The position numbers and the translations under genes are program-made. A stretch of DNA of 64,000 bases from Panonychus citri. Its lineage: Eukaryota > Arthropoda > Arachnida > Trombidiformes > Tetranychidae. The DNA is taken from NCBI RefSeq assembly GCF_014898815.1, contig NW_026515500.1, positions 1,240,001 to 1,304,000 on the forward strand, read 5' to 3'. The notes below the pieces were generated by a model. It did no database searches. It saw nothing but the letters and a program-made list of their open reading frames with translations, and was not told the origin of the DNA. Positions 41,801-52,703 of this stretch are shown in pieces (positions within the stretch are counted from its first letter, which is position 1; each line of letters starts with the position of its first letter).

Positions 41801-43328
41801 AAATTCATATGAAAAGTGTTGGTTTACCAATCAGAGAATCATGAATTATCATGAATTATCATGAATTGATGTTGAAACTTTTTTTTCCAAAGGTGAGAAA
41901 GTGATAAAATTATTCCAATGGTATTCAGACAATTAGAAGTTAACAAAAAATAATCAAAGTATCATGATAATAATAGTTAATGATAATTGCGATTGTATTA
42001 ATAATCTACCAGCAACAACATGAAACAATTTAAGTGGAAGAGATTTAATTAACTAACTGGATTGAATCTCTCATTGCAAAAGCTTTTCTAATTTAATTAA
42101 CATCAAATGAAATTCAGTGTTTTTGATAATCAAATGAGATTAAGAGTTCTGAGTAGTAATAGTTGAGTAAGAACATGAAAAAAAAGCTAAATAAATGTTG
42201 TAATTTCAAGTTACCCATAAGTTTCTGTGTATCTAAACTCAATATGCCAAGGAAAATGTTGATTAAACTTTGCAAGCTGATTAATTGTAAGAGTTAAATT
42301 TGTAAATTGTTTGACAACTAATTTACTTTGATTGCAATTTAGAAAATAGCAATTAAGTTTATATTTGTTAGTGAATTCAAAGTCAATTCAAATTATCCTT
42401 TGGATTCTTCAACTTTTTTTGTTTGTCACAATTTTCTGAAAATCATAATATTACATTTCTAATCAATATCCTCAATGGATTATGACAAATATTTGATTAT
42501 TCATTAAGATAAATTAGTTGATCATAATGAGAGAGAATACTTTTTCATATATAATAATAAGTATATACATTTGATTACGATAATAACGATAAAATAAATT
42601 ACCAATTAAATAGAGATGCAAATGACGATGATTAGGAATTGCAATTACAATTGATTAGCTTTTTTTTCATTCTATTTATGAATTTATCTGAATACCTTTT
42701 TTTTTGATAATCTCATTTTCATCAATGATATTCACCATGGTACAATGAATATCATATGACCGATAAAAAGTGAACCATTTTCATGAAACTCAGTGAACTT
42801 TTTTTTCTGGATTTATATACATATGAATACAGGGTAACATTGATTTCCAATAATAATAGTTGAGTGTGAGTGTTTATATGAAAATCTCTGAATCTCTGAG
42901 GAGTTTTCAATTTACTGTTATTGTCTTAATAACGGTAAATATATAAAGAGTAACATTAAATCACTCATGTAATCATTACCATGATTATATTTACTTAAAT
43001 CTATTGAACAATGATGATAATGATTATGTTAAAAGGTAAAATGATTTATAAAGTAAAAGTGAAAACTTTGTTTATTTTGTTATTAAATTTCAGGTATCAA
43101 ATTATTTTAATATCACAAAGGGTCATCTTCATTTTCAACTGACCCTTTCACCCAGAATCTATTGTGTGTGTATTAATATTTACTCAGGATTTTGGTTACA
43201 TTTACAATCTTTGACCATGTTGAATGATATATACATTGTAAATAGCTTCCAATGTATTACTGGTCAGTTGTGGTGGTGATAGTGGTCAACTTTTGTAGGA
43301 TTAATTGTTTTTACTTTTTGTGTACTTG

Positions 43329-43377
<49 letters not shown>

Positions 43378-43867
43378 AGAGTAGATTTATACAATTAGAA
43401 TGACCATTGGTCACTAATAAAGAGATTAATCTTGAGCTGGGAAAGTTTTCGTCAAACTGATGAAATTTTCTCAAAGTGACATGTTGTCCATTCGGTTTCT
43501 TTCTCTTTCTTTTTATTGAGCTTGACCAGTAGATCCAATGAATGGATATATAGCCTTAGAACTTTTTTTTTCTTGATTCGCTTTTTCTTATTTCTTTTCT
43601 ATGGAATCTTTCCCCCCTTTCCTCTCAACAAAAACTGACCAGTATCCATCTTGATAACATTTAGCTGATGAGATTTATTATTATGTACTTTATCATTTCT
43701 TGTTTTCAATGAGTAATATATGTTTGACCATTTCCCCTCCCTTCCCAGTCAATTTTGTTTGACCAGTTTGTCTGTTGATTTGTGTGTCTTATCAACATTA
43801 ACATCATCACTGAATTGTGTAGTTGTGGTCAACCGCTTGGTCAGTAGTTAAGACATACATTTGTTGA

Positions 43868-43914
<47 letters not shown>

Positions 43915-46900
43915 GTTTTTGCTTTTGACTCACAGTGAAAACGGAAGGAAAGACAAAAATGAAAACACATTCAGAAAATGAATCTAAAAAAGTGTGAGGT
44001 AAAATCATCATAAGATTGAAATCAATATCATTATATAAGGTAAACAACAAGATAAACATATAATCTAAGATATATATCATCATGTTTACTGTACTCAAAA
44101 CATATTATATTGACATGGGGTGGGAGTGAATACCCCACCCTCTCCGCATCCAGTTGATGCTTTTTTTTCTTGTTGTGTTTCTTGTTCAATGTTTACACAA
44201 TCAGCTGAAGTAATAATGATATTAATAATACTCCAATAGTACAAGGAGTTAGTTGTTTTTTTCTTTCGCTCCCAAAATTCTCGGTGTATATTCTGAATAT
44301 ATATCTATCTTTTCATGGTGGAATTTATTTTCTCCTCCTTTTCCCTCCTACTTTTCCCACTCTCTTTCTCTGTATTATATCAGAACAGAACTTTTTTTTT
44401 CGTTGTTTTCTCTTTTGCTTATGTATAATGCATTTAATTTGGAGCATTTTTCTTTTTCCTTTTCTACTTATCTTTTCCACCGGTGTAAATGCTCAGATTC
44501 TGACTGATTCAGTTCACATGCTGAGTGTGTTTTCACCTTACATGATTACCTCACAACTGATATTCATCATTTAGGTTACCCTTTCTAAATTGAGCTTGGT
44601 TATTTAAAGATTACAATCAAATGTTTGTTTGTTTGTTTGTTTTTCATGGAGAAAAATATGATTGGAGTGAATTTTTGTTATTCCTCCATTTCCATCCTCT
44701 TTCAAGAGGAATAATTTTTCTCATATTCTGATTCTTGAAGTTTCCTTTTATCCTTTATCATCATCATGCTTGTTTTTCCGGTTTCCGAATCAAGTTAACT
44801 GGTCTTTTCCTTGAGATGAGTTTTTTTCACTTCGTTTCCGGGTTCCATCAACTTTCTGCCTTCTTGACAACTTATTGACCAAAAAAAAGCAAAGTGGGTT
44901 CAGTGGGTGGATGAACGAGTGGAAAAGTATAGTCTGCTTGGTTTAATCTATTTCTCCCTCCCTGATGATAGTATTATTATCATGACTATCAACTATCATC
45001 TGTAAATCAGAATTGAAACTCAAATTGTAATATGTTCTGATAGGAAAAGAGAGAGAGAGAGACTAATATTTTCCAATCAACTGATCACCATGTTACTGAT
45101 ATATAATATCAAATAGTATCAGTAACAATGATGATGAAAATAATTCTGATAATAATAATAATCATAAACATGATATTCAATCAAGCTGAATAACATTATT
45201 CATGAAAATAAATTGCATACCATGAAAATGGAAGGAAAAATGTGTCCACAAATTCTGAGTCAAGAATTTTCTTCATCTTCTTTTTTTCCTATCCGATCAG
45301 CATCATGACAATATCTCTCTCTCTCTCTCTCTCTCTACTTGATCACTTTCCTTTTTCTATCTCTTTTTCTGTCTATCTTCATCTTCTTCAATCATCATCA
45401 TCATCATTATTATTATCATCAAACTCATTCATTTCTCCATCATCATTTTCATACAGACTCATCACCATCTTCCTCCATCTTCCCACCCTCAACATGACAA
45501 AATGCATCAACTAAATAAAATCTTTCTCTCTCTCTCTTTCTTTTTCTCTCTCATCTATCTTCACAATCATCATCCTGTGTACTCTCATTCATATCTATTT
45601 GTTTTCCTGGTTGACACTCCAATGGCAAAACCATTATCCTGATACAATGATGAACAAATTGATGATAACCCAATTTTTTATACATCCAATGGCTCCTATT
45701 TACCACCCCATTCTCATTATTATCACTGTTTACTGTTGATTCGATTGCACTTTTTCACAACGGGACATCATCATCATCATCATCTTATCTTCATCTTTAT
45801 CATGAACCAATTTACCCTACTGTTATTTTCTTCCCCCAATTCCTGACATCACTTGACTTTTTCCCTCTTCCTTTTCCTTTTTCATCTTCTCCCTCCTCTC
45901 CTTCTCCTCCTCCTTCACTGATTGTTATCTAATGATAATGGTGGTTATCATCATTTCACCATCAAATGATATTACTAATACAATCACTAATCCATTTTGA
46001 TTTATCCATTTATCCTCCCAATCATTATCCTGATCTTTTTCCTTATCTCAATTTATCATACATCCTAATCTGTTTTACTTGCATGATTAACTTGTACGGC
46101 TTATGAATACAATGATAAATCCAATGGTTCCATCATCGTCATCATATAAAAAAAACAAACAAATAACCAAAAAAAAACTCAATCAATTGTTGGGGAAAAA
46201 AATTGATTCCAACTGTTCATTTTTATAATCACCATGATGATGTTATGGTCACACCACAGCTCCACCCAGAAAGATTGAGTTTAATTATACTCGAGAGGTG
46301 AAAGAAGTGCCTTCAGCACTGCGAAAAGCACGAGGTGACTCAAAGGAAGACGGAAGTGTCTTCCCACTATTTGAAGAACCATATTCATCATCATATTCTT
46401 CATCTTCATCTTCATCTTCATCTTCATCTTCATCTTCATCTTCATCCTCTGTTTCCACTTTCTCATCATCATCCACATCAACACCATCCACTTCATCACC
46501 CACCATAACAACTTTACCCTCCTCAACCGGTCTACTTCATTGTGATATCAAAGGTGTTTATCCAATGCCAGAGGTTAGCATCTATCGATTGGGTGATATG
46601 AATGGTACAAATCCTTGGCCAGTAACGGTGGTGGACACAAGGATAGACGAGGAGAAACACCCTCACTCTTATAATGTTAGAAAAGTTAGTTTAATCAATG
46701 ACGAAACTTTAATAAAAAAGTTTGGCCTTAAACCGTCCATATTTGAATGTCTGGTCACTCTTCAATTACCTAATCAAAAGGTAGTCAAAAGACAGAAAAT
46801 AATGTACACACCAGGTAAGAATCCCCACCATCAACATTCCCACCCCACTCTCAGTTCATCAATTGTCATCTTGTCTATTATTTTCAAAATTCATCATCAT

Positions 46901-47758
46901 TTCATTTGCATTTACAACAATAATCACATTTGTATCAATTTTTTCATCTCAAACTCACCTTGATTATCATTATTTAGATGATATTGAAAGTAAACATCAT
47001 GATTAACTGATTATGCTAATCAAATTGTTGATAAAACTGTTGATTGTTTTATTTTCAACACCTTGAGAATCAATTGATTTTGAGAAAGTGATTAACTTTT
47101 CTTGTTGGAATCACATTGTTACCATTATTATTGTTTGGTAAAACTGTTAACACAAAAGGAGTTGACAAAAAGCTTGGAATCTGTTGATCATCATCATCAT
47201 CATCAGCAATATAATGATTGATTATGTTAACAGGTTGACAATTTATTGTTTTATCAACTTATTCATTATATGAGTTAATATATCAACCTGTCATCACAAT
47301 TGTTTTCATAATTTCTGCTGACAAGTGATTAAATTAATTATCATAATCATATAATTACCATTGACTTTTTTACCCTTAACTTTATCGTATATATTAAATA
47401 TACTAAACACTTTACCATAGTAATGATAAACTTTAATCAACTCAATTTGATAATAGTAATAAATTAAGGTAACATTTGTCATTAATTGTAATTATCTTGT
47501 TTCATTATCAATTTAATTGTCATTAACAATCAAAGTAGGAAACATTTTGTCAACAAAATTTGTCCAATTGTTGGGAAAATTAGTTTAAACTTTCAATTGA
47601 TTTGTTTTATCATTTTAGTTTTTTAGTTGATTAACTTGATCATCATCAATTTAGTTTATTATTCAGTGGTAATTATCATATTGTTGTAATTAACAAAAGT
47701 AATCAATGAATTTTGATTGAGATTTTTGTTTCCAGCTGATTGGAAGGAAAAAAAATAA
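28366..47758 (+). CDS. Beaten-path-like two-immunoglobulin-domain secreted protein
   Basis: Three exons: 28366-28903, 46260-46814 and 47736-47758, all joined in phase 1, giving 371 residues. Beat proteins are arthropod neuronal ligands that pair with Side-family receptors to steer motor axons. A signal peptide is visible (MILLPCVTLILFTWLP), then a Ser/Pro-rich stretch. The first Ig domain has VLDCVYC, VVKWFHNDDPQPIYQWIP and DLSGDYSCVV, the beat-family core. After the 17.4-kb intron, the second exon opens with APPRKIEF, the usual inter-domain link. A long Ser run follows, encoded by a TCATCT-type hexamer repeat at about 46387-46446, then the second Ig-like domain between LHCDI and FECLV. The terminal exon adds only ADWKEKK and a stop; it is chosen for phase and for its good acceptor (ttttgtttccag), but is the least certain part. 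No membrane span or clear GPI signal is visible. Which beat paralogue it is cannot be told. Confidence 0.85.
29791..30078. repeat. Two long (CT)n tracts in the same orientation
   Basis: Dinucleotide runs at 29791-29832 and 30034-30078 in a pyrimidine-rich stretch of the beat-like intron. Confidence 0.9.
31579..31885. repeat. Inverted (CT)n / (GA)n pair
   Basis: (CT)n at 31579-31618 and (GA)n at 31843-31885 are complementary, about 40 bases each, with a 224-base loop. In the beat-like pre-mRNA this could form a long, nearly perfect CU/GA stem. Confidence 0.85.
32799..32950. repeat. Short element with three copies of TCATGATGCTGAG
   Basis: TCATGATGCTGAG at 32799-32811 has a perfect 13-base inverted copy at 32879-32891. 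A third copy of the core ATGATGCTGAG, in the first orientation, lies at 32930-32940. Both same-orientation copies are followed by C(C/A) and a run of at least eight T. Between copies two and three is a short palindromic ATCATG repeat. It could be a small decayed inverted-repeat element or a foldback structure; no flanking duplication is evident. Confidence 0.5.
38775..38815. repeat. (CT)n microsatellite
   Basis: About 40 bases of pure dinucleotide following CTTT-type repeats, in the beat-like intron. Confidence 0.9.
43121..43843. promoter_or_regulatory. Dense cluster of TGACC/GGTCA words
   Basis: Thirteen copies in about 720 bases, starting at 43121, 43140, 43212, 43262, 43283, 43401, 43409, 43523, 43636, 43725, 43760, 43827 and 43839. 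Several share the longer core TTGACCA or CTGACCAGT, and 43401-43413 holds an inverted pair (TGACCATTGGTCA). At this base composition I would expect about one copy or fewer by chance. It may be an intronic enhancer for a factor with a GGTCA half site; this is inference. Confidence 0.35.
43334..43916. repeat. Inverted (GA)n / (CT)n pair
   Basis: (GA)n at 43334-43373 faces (CT)n at 43870-43916 with about 500 bases between; the pair encloses most of the TGACC cluster. Confidence 0.8.
46387..46446 (+). repeat. In-frame TCATCT hexamer repeat encoding poly-Ser
   Basis: A hexanucleotide repeat inside the second exon of the beat-like gene. It reads as Ser in the coding frame and as Asp-Glu on the opposite strand, which explains the opposite-strand open frames here. 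It sits in the linker just before the first Cys of the second Ig-like domain. Confidence 0.85.
46815..47735 (+). other. Second intron of the beat-like gene
   Basis: 0.92 kb, donor gtaaga and acceptor tttccag. The open frame continuing past the donor (to 46963) becomes repeat-like and is taken as intron read-through. Confidence 0.55.
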
Positions 47759-50700
47759 TAACAAAATTAAGTTAATCACTTTCACCTCAATATTGATCTG
47801 GTTTTGGTGGCTGGATAATCAAGATGATAAAGATGATTAAATAAATAGGATGAAATTTATTTTTCGAACTGAATAAAGAAATTGAATCTTTATCATCATT
47901 ATCATCAACCAGTAATCAGATTAACTAACAAAGAATTGGATATGTTCATTTCGAGTTAGAACTTTTTTTTCTTCGTCTGATCGAATCGATTTCTGATAAA
48001 TATTATACATTGTACTTTATGTCTTCTTAGACCAATAGAGAAAGAGAGAGAGAGAGATAGAGAGAAAGTGAATGAGCATGATGATTATGATGATGAGCAC
48101 TTGAAGATAATTGAGAAGAGAGAAGCAAAAAAAAGTTCCAACCAAAATCAGAATCAGGATAAAAGTTAATCACAAGTAATCACAGGGAATTAAATGTATT
48201 ATATTATCATTGTCTTTTCATCATCAAAGTTTTTATTGTTTATGACCAAATTAATGAGAATTGAGTTGAGATTGAAGATTCATATTGAATTATCATGCAA
48301 GTACCATGAAAATTATCTACCAGTATAACGAGAAGTACAAAGTAGTGTGTATATACAATATAAGAGAGGAAATAAAAAAAAAATGATGAAGGAGAAAAAA
48401 AATTCACTTGGAATATTCATTTTCTCAAATTATTCATTACCCATGGATTCTGAAAATCAGGATGAATAAGTTGAAGGGAAAAGCTTTGAATCATATTGAT
48501 GATGATGAAAAATTTTTGGAACAATAATCTTACTCAGAATCTGAATATTGATAAAATTATCTAAAGGTTCCCTGGGAGTTGTAATAAAATAATAATTTGA
48601 TAACGATTCAAATGAATTTAATATCAACTATCATGTTAAATTGTTCATATTCAGATGAATGAATTTTTTTTGCCTCTTCTATTTGATTTTTTTTCCTTCT
48701 CATCCTCATCATCATCTTCATCTTCATCTATTTATCTTCCTTGTCTTCATCCTTTAGCCTTCCCTATTCATTTGAAATACTGTTACATCTTCATGTTATT
48801 AATGTTATTTAATATGGTTGATGCTTCATTTGCCATGTAATCGGCCATGATATTGACATGATATTTTCTGAATATGACAGTGAATTTCATGGTATCATAA
48901 TTTTAAATGAAATCCATAATTAGTTTCCTATTCCTTTCCCCTGTTATCTCTTGACAATTAGTTAATCAGTCAGTTTTATATATGAATATAAAGCGCTTTA
49001 TCATATTAAGTATATAACATGTACTAATCTTCATCAAATTTAAATGATACTCTGGATTTATACATATAAAGATATATATACATTCATGATGAGATAGTAA
49101 AGCTCAAGTAGTATTCAGGATGAAGAAGAGGAGGAAAAAAAAGTATCATGAAAATTACATGATAACCAAAAATGCTGAAAGAAAAAAAAAGTTTCCAAAA
49201 GGTATAATCATGAAATTAACTATTTATTCAAGTTGAAAAGGGATTCCCAGTGAATGGAAATGAATTAATGAATGAATTAATGATTGACAACAATAAGTGG
49301 ATTATTTCAATCAATCAATATTAACTAAACCAATCGATAGACATTAATCACATATAATCAACATCAAGAGTAATTAAATTGTGACAATCACATACTCCAA
49401 GGATGATGATGATGATGATGAAGATGATGATGATATTATTATATATTTAGTTTGTTAAACCAAATAGTTACATTTGTTTTTGTCCTAATGTTATATAATA
49501 AAGATGATGTAGTATTTCAAATGATAGTAACAATTTAATCAACTACATCATTCATTTAATCATCACTTTCATCTCTCAAATGAGATAAGTAATCAACTTT
49601 GATTGCCATGATTTAAGTAAATTGGTTACACTGTACAATACATAATATTGTATCTAATCATGAACCAGGAAAAAGTTAAATCTTTTAGGTAACGATTTAA
49701 ATTGTAATCTGTAAATTGTTGAGCATCTTTCCAGCATTAATACAAATCTGTCTGTCAAAATAGGATAAGCCATTCACTTTAAATGTTACTACTTTCGTAT
49801 GTGTATCTCAATGGTTGATGTTTATTTGAAGGATTACATTTGAAACTTTCTCATGGAAAACAAATTTCCTCATGTAAAAAGATATGATGAATTCAGGATA
49901 ATCAGGTGAGCTTGAAAAAAACACTGACATTTACTGATAAACAGAAATGATAACTCAATCAAAGTATCTAAACATGAACCTCAAGTTCAGTCAGAATTTG
50001 TCATTTTTAAGAATTGAGTCAATCTTTTTTTTATCGAACTTGATATTTTCTATTTTTTTTTTGCTTCTTTCTTGTGTTTCTACATTGAGAATTTCAGTGT
50101 AAATATTATTCCAAGAAAAGAACCATTGACATGATGTCAATTCAGCTTATCCCATGAAAATCTGATCTACAATTTGATTGTAATTCTGATAACACTTTCT
50201 GAATGAATAGAAATTAACAATCTCAAATCCCAATCGATTAGCTTAATCTCTTGATAATGGACAAAATTGATGATTTAATCTTTATCTTCTTGATTGTTTC
50301 TCTATCTCTCTCTCTCTCTCCCATTGATCACTAATTGTTGTTTGTTTTTTCCCTCTCTTTGGCTATATGTTTATCCTCCCATCATCATCATCATCATCAT
50401 CATGATAATATAGTTGTAAAAACAATTGAACCCAAGGGCGGTGAATATAAACTTAACCCAAATTTTAGGATAACAATGATAACTACACTTTTGGGAATCC
50501 TGATCAGATGTACTTAAAATGTAAAACACTGACCATTGGATTTTATTGTTATTAAATGTCCAGGTTAATGTTATGATAATGAGAATACAATTAAATTGTA
50601 AATGTAATCATCTTAATCAAATGGATGGTCTAAGTTTAAATTAAACAATAATGACTATTACATCATTCACAAGAAACAACAAACAAAATCAACATCCAAA

Positions 50701-50830
50701 AGTGCATCTAACTAAACAATTGACCATTGGAGTGGACACTTTTCAAAGAGGAACCGGACACAATGAGGATAACAAAAGGTCACCAAGTTTATCATCAGAT
50801 GGAAATCTCATTCTGTTTATTATGTAAAAA

Positions 50831-50866
<36 letters not shown>

Positions 50867-51370
50867 CTCTGTCTTTCTGTCTATTTCCTCCCTATGTATA
50901 TTTAAATGAAGATGATAACTGTGAAAGGTTACAATTTAAATTGTGATTCTCTCTCCCTCTCTCAATGATTATCATCATTTTTTTCTGCTGTAAATAGTTT
51001 TCATCTGATGATAAATGGGAGAGTGAAACTACTCACTGAAAGAGGAAGATGATGAAGAAGTGAGATGAGCAAAAAATGGAACCTGAAATTGTCATCATGT
51101 TTGAATGAGTTTTGATGGAAGAGGAGGAGAAGGATGATGATGAAGAAGATAAAACGGAAACAGAATTGATGATAAAATTCCATACTGTCATCTTCCTTTT
51201 TTATCTCTCTCACTCTATCTTACTGTGTGTTCCTATGGAGCTCAAATTTCTCACTCATTCAATTTTGCAAAATCTTTTTTTTCTACCATCACAAATAATC
51301 AATGATTACATTATTTAATATCATTTCCATCATTTCCAACATCATCATCTTCAGCATCTTCATCATTATG
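47759..51370. other. Intergenic region after the beat-like gene
   Basis: Presumably begins with the beat-like 3' UTR. Contains GA tracts near 48040-48065, GAT repeats at about 49403-49435, CAT repeats near 50383-50403 and a (CT)n tract at 50832-50863. The frame at 48655-48840 encodes a Ser run and a hydrophobic tail, but cannot be joined in phase to the beat-like exon through the adjacent acceptor. No gene is supported. Confidence 0.45.
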
Positions 51371-51493
51371 GTGGCGACATCTGATTATCGGATAATAAAG
51401 TTCTCGCTTTCAACAGCTGATTTTTTTTGTTCTAAAACGAGATAACAGCTGACTCTTGTTCTGGATATCAGAACTATTTCCTGATAGATTCTC

Positions 51494-51730
51494 ATGACTA
51501 TCGGTCAAGTGAAAATTCTGGTCCAAAACATTGTCACCTTTTCGCTGATCTTATTAACTCCTTTTCTGTTATACATATTCATCATTTTCTTTGCAATATT
51601 ATCAATGATCAATTCACACCTTGCGGCAACAAGAGATTATCCTCTGGACATTAAGTGGACACAACAGATGCAAAAAAAAGATGATCATTGTCATAAAAAA
51701 AACCCCAAGAAAATCAATGACAAGAGATGA
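51494..51730 (+). CDS. Possible small single-span membrane protein
   Basis: An open frame of 78 codons from ATG at 51494. Unlike most frames nearby it is not repeat-derived. Residues about 10-38 form one hydrophobic span (FSLILLTPFLLYIFIIFFAI), followed by a polar, Lys-rich tail. About 120 bases upstream is GTGGCGACATCT (51371-51382), close to the GC-rich word in front of COQ3. An AATAAA hexamer lies downstream at about 51856. Together these look like a compact transcription unit. I do not recognise the protein. A second frame (51621-51860) overlaps it and is probably a shadow. It could also be a 5' non-coding exon of the agrin-like gene. Confidence 0.3.
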   Translation: MTIGQVKILVQNIVTFSLILLTPFLLYIFIIFFAILSMINSHLAATRDYPLDIKWTQQMQKKDDHCHKKNPKKINDKR

Positions 51731-51880
51731 CAAACTCAATACATCGATGGTGATAATAAGTAATATAACTGTAAATGTCGAGGAAAAAACTCCAACCAAA
51801 ATTGGAGCAACTTTTTCCTTCCCTTTAATCATTGAGATTAACAGATGTAAAAATGAATAAATTTATTATTTTGCTCTAAA

Positions 51881-52703
51881 TTTGAATGTTTCATTGATAA
51901 TCTTAATCCATAAATAATAAGTTTCAATCAAATTCTCACAACAATTGATTCAAAAACAACAACAACAATTGACTCGCGTTTATGATAAGTTATATCATGG
52001 AAAACCAAACCAACAATTAGATTATCCCTTCGGATTATAATAAAGAGACATGATGTTATCTTAACAGTTTTAGATAACAAGGGAAATTTAAATCGCAGTT
52101 CAAGGCGAAATGGATTAACAGGACAAAAGTTGATAAGCTTTTTTTTTAGTTCGAAGAAAAAAAATTAGTACTTTAACTTGAATACGATTCACTAGATGGA
52201 AGCAGGTTAAATGTTCAAGTTCGTGAGTTCGTCTATTGGGTTAACTGTGGTTGAGAAATAGTTGCTCGATTATTATTATTATAATATCTATGATATAGTT
52301 GACAGAATCCGATAGAATCAAATGTTAGAAGAAAAATATAAACATAGAATAAAGAGAAAAACGAAAACCATATAACATTCGAGGAAATGTTCGAGGAAAA
52401 GAAAAAGTTTTACAGTTATTGAATTCGAATTTGTTTTATTTTCTTCTTCTTTTTTCAGATCAAATCGAACATGAGAAAATACATAATTTCGATACTTATA
52501 ATTTACCTCTCGAGTTTTACCTTCAATTTTTGTTAATCAGTCGAAATGGTTTAAAGTTTTATTAGCTTAAATTGCGAATTGATTGTTTATGTTATCAGAA
52601 AGTGAAATTTGTTATGTAATGTGAAACTTTTTGTTTCTGTTTAATTGTTAAATTTGTGTCGACATAACTTAATTTAAATTCGTTATAACAATTAACTGGA
52701 CCA
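51881..52703. promoter_or_regulatory. Upstream region of the agrin-like gene
   Basis: About 0.8 kb with no coding signal before the Met at 52704. It probably holds the promoter and 5' UTR, but no specific element can be assigned. Confidence 0.35.

Larger units (their letters stand above)
28904..46259 (+). other. 17.4-kb intron of the beat-like gene, microsatellite desert
   Basis: Runs from donor gtaagt at 28904 to acceptor ccacag at 46259. No exon with convincing coding signal was found. It carries many long GA/CT tracts (29791-29832, 30034-30078, 31579-31618, 31843-31885, 34031-34060, 38775-38815, 39973-39998, 43334-43373, 43870-43916, 45314-45338), (GAT)n/(CAT)n tracts (for example 31732-31750, 33159-33182, 38573-38603, 39944-39963), and frequent TCATGA and GAACTTTTTTTT words. 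Open frames of 60-110 codons here are nearly all repeat-encoded. Confidence 0.6.

Noticed and set aside
44253..44574. Two overlapping Phe/Ser/Leu-rich frames
   Set aside because: Pyrimidine-rich sequence read in two frames; no domain or signal context.
46281..46526. Minus-strand Asp/Glu- and Met/Lys-rich frames
   Set aside because: Antisense of the poly-Ser repeat in the beat-like exon.
48655..48840. Possible hydrophobic C-terminal exon of the beat-like gene
   Set aside because: The adjacent acceptor (ttcag at 48654) gives the wrong phase and an immediate stop; the exon at 47736 fits better.
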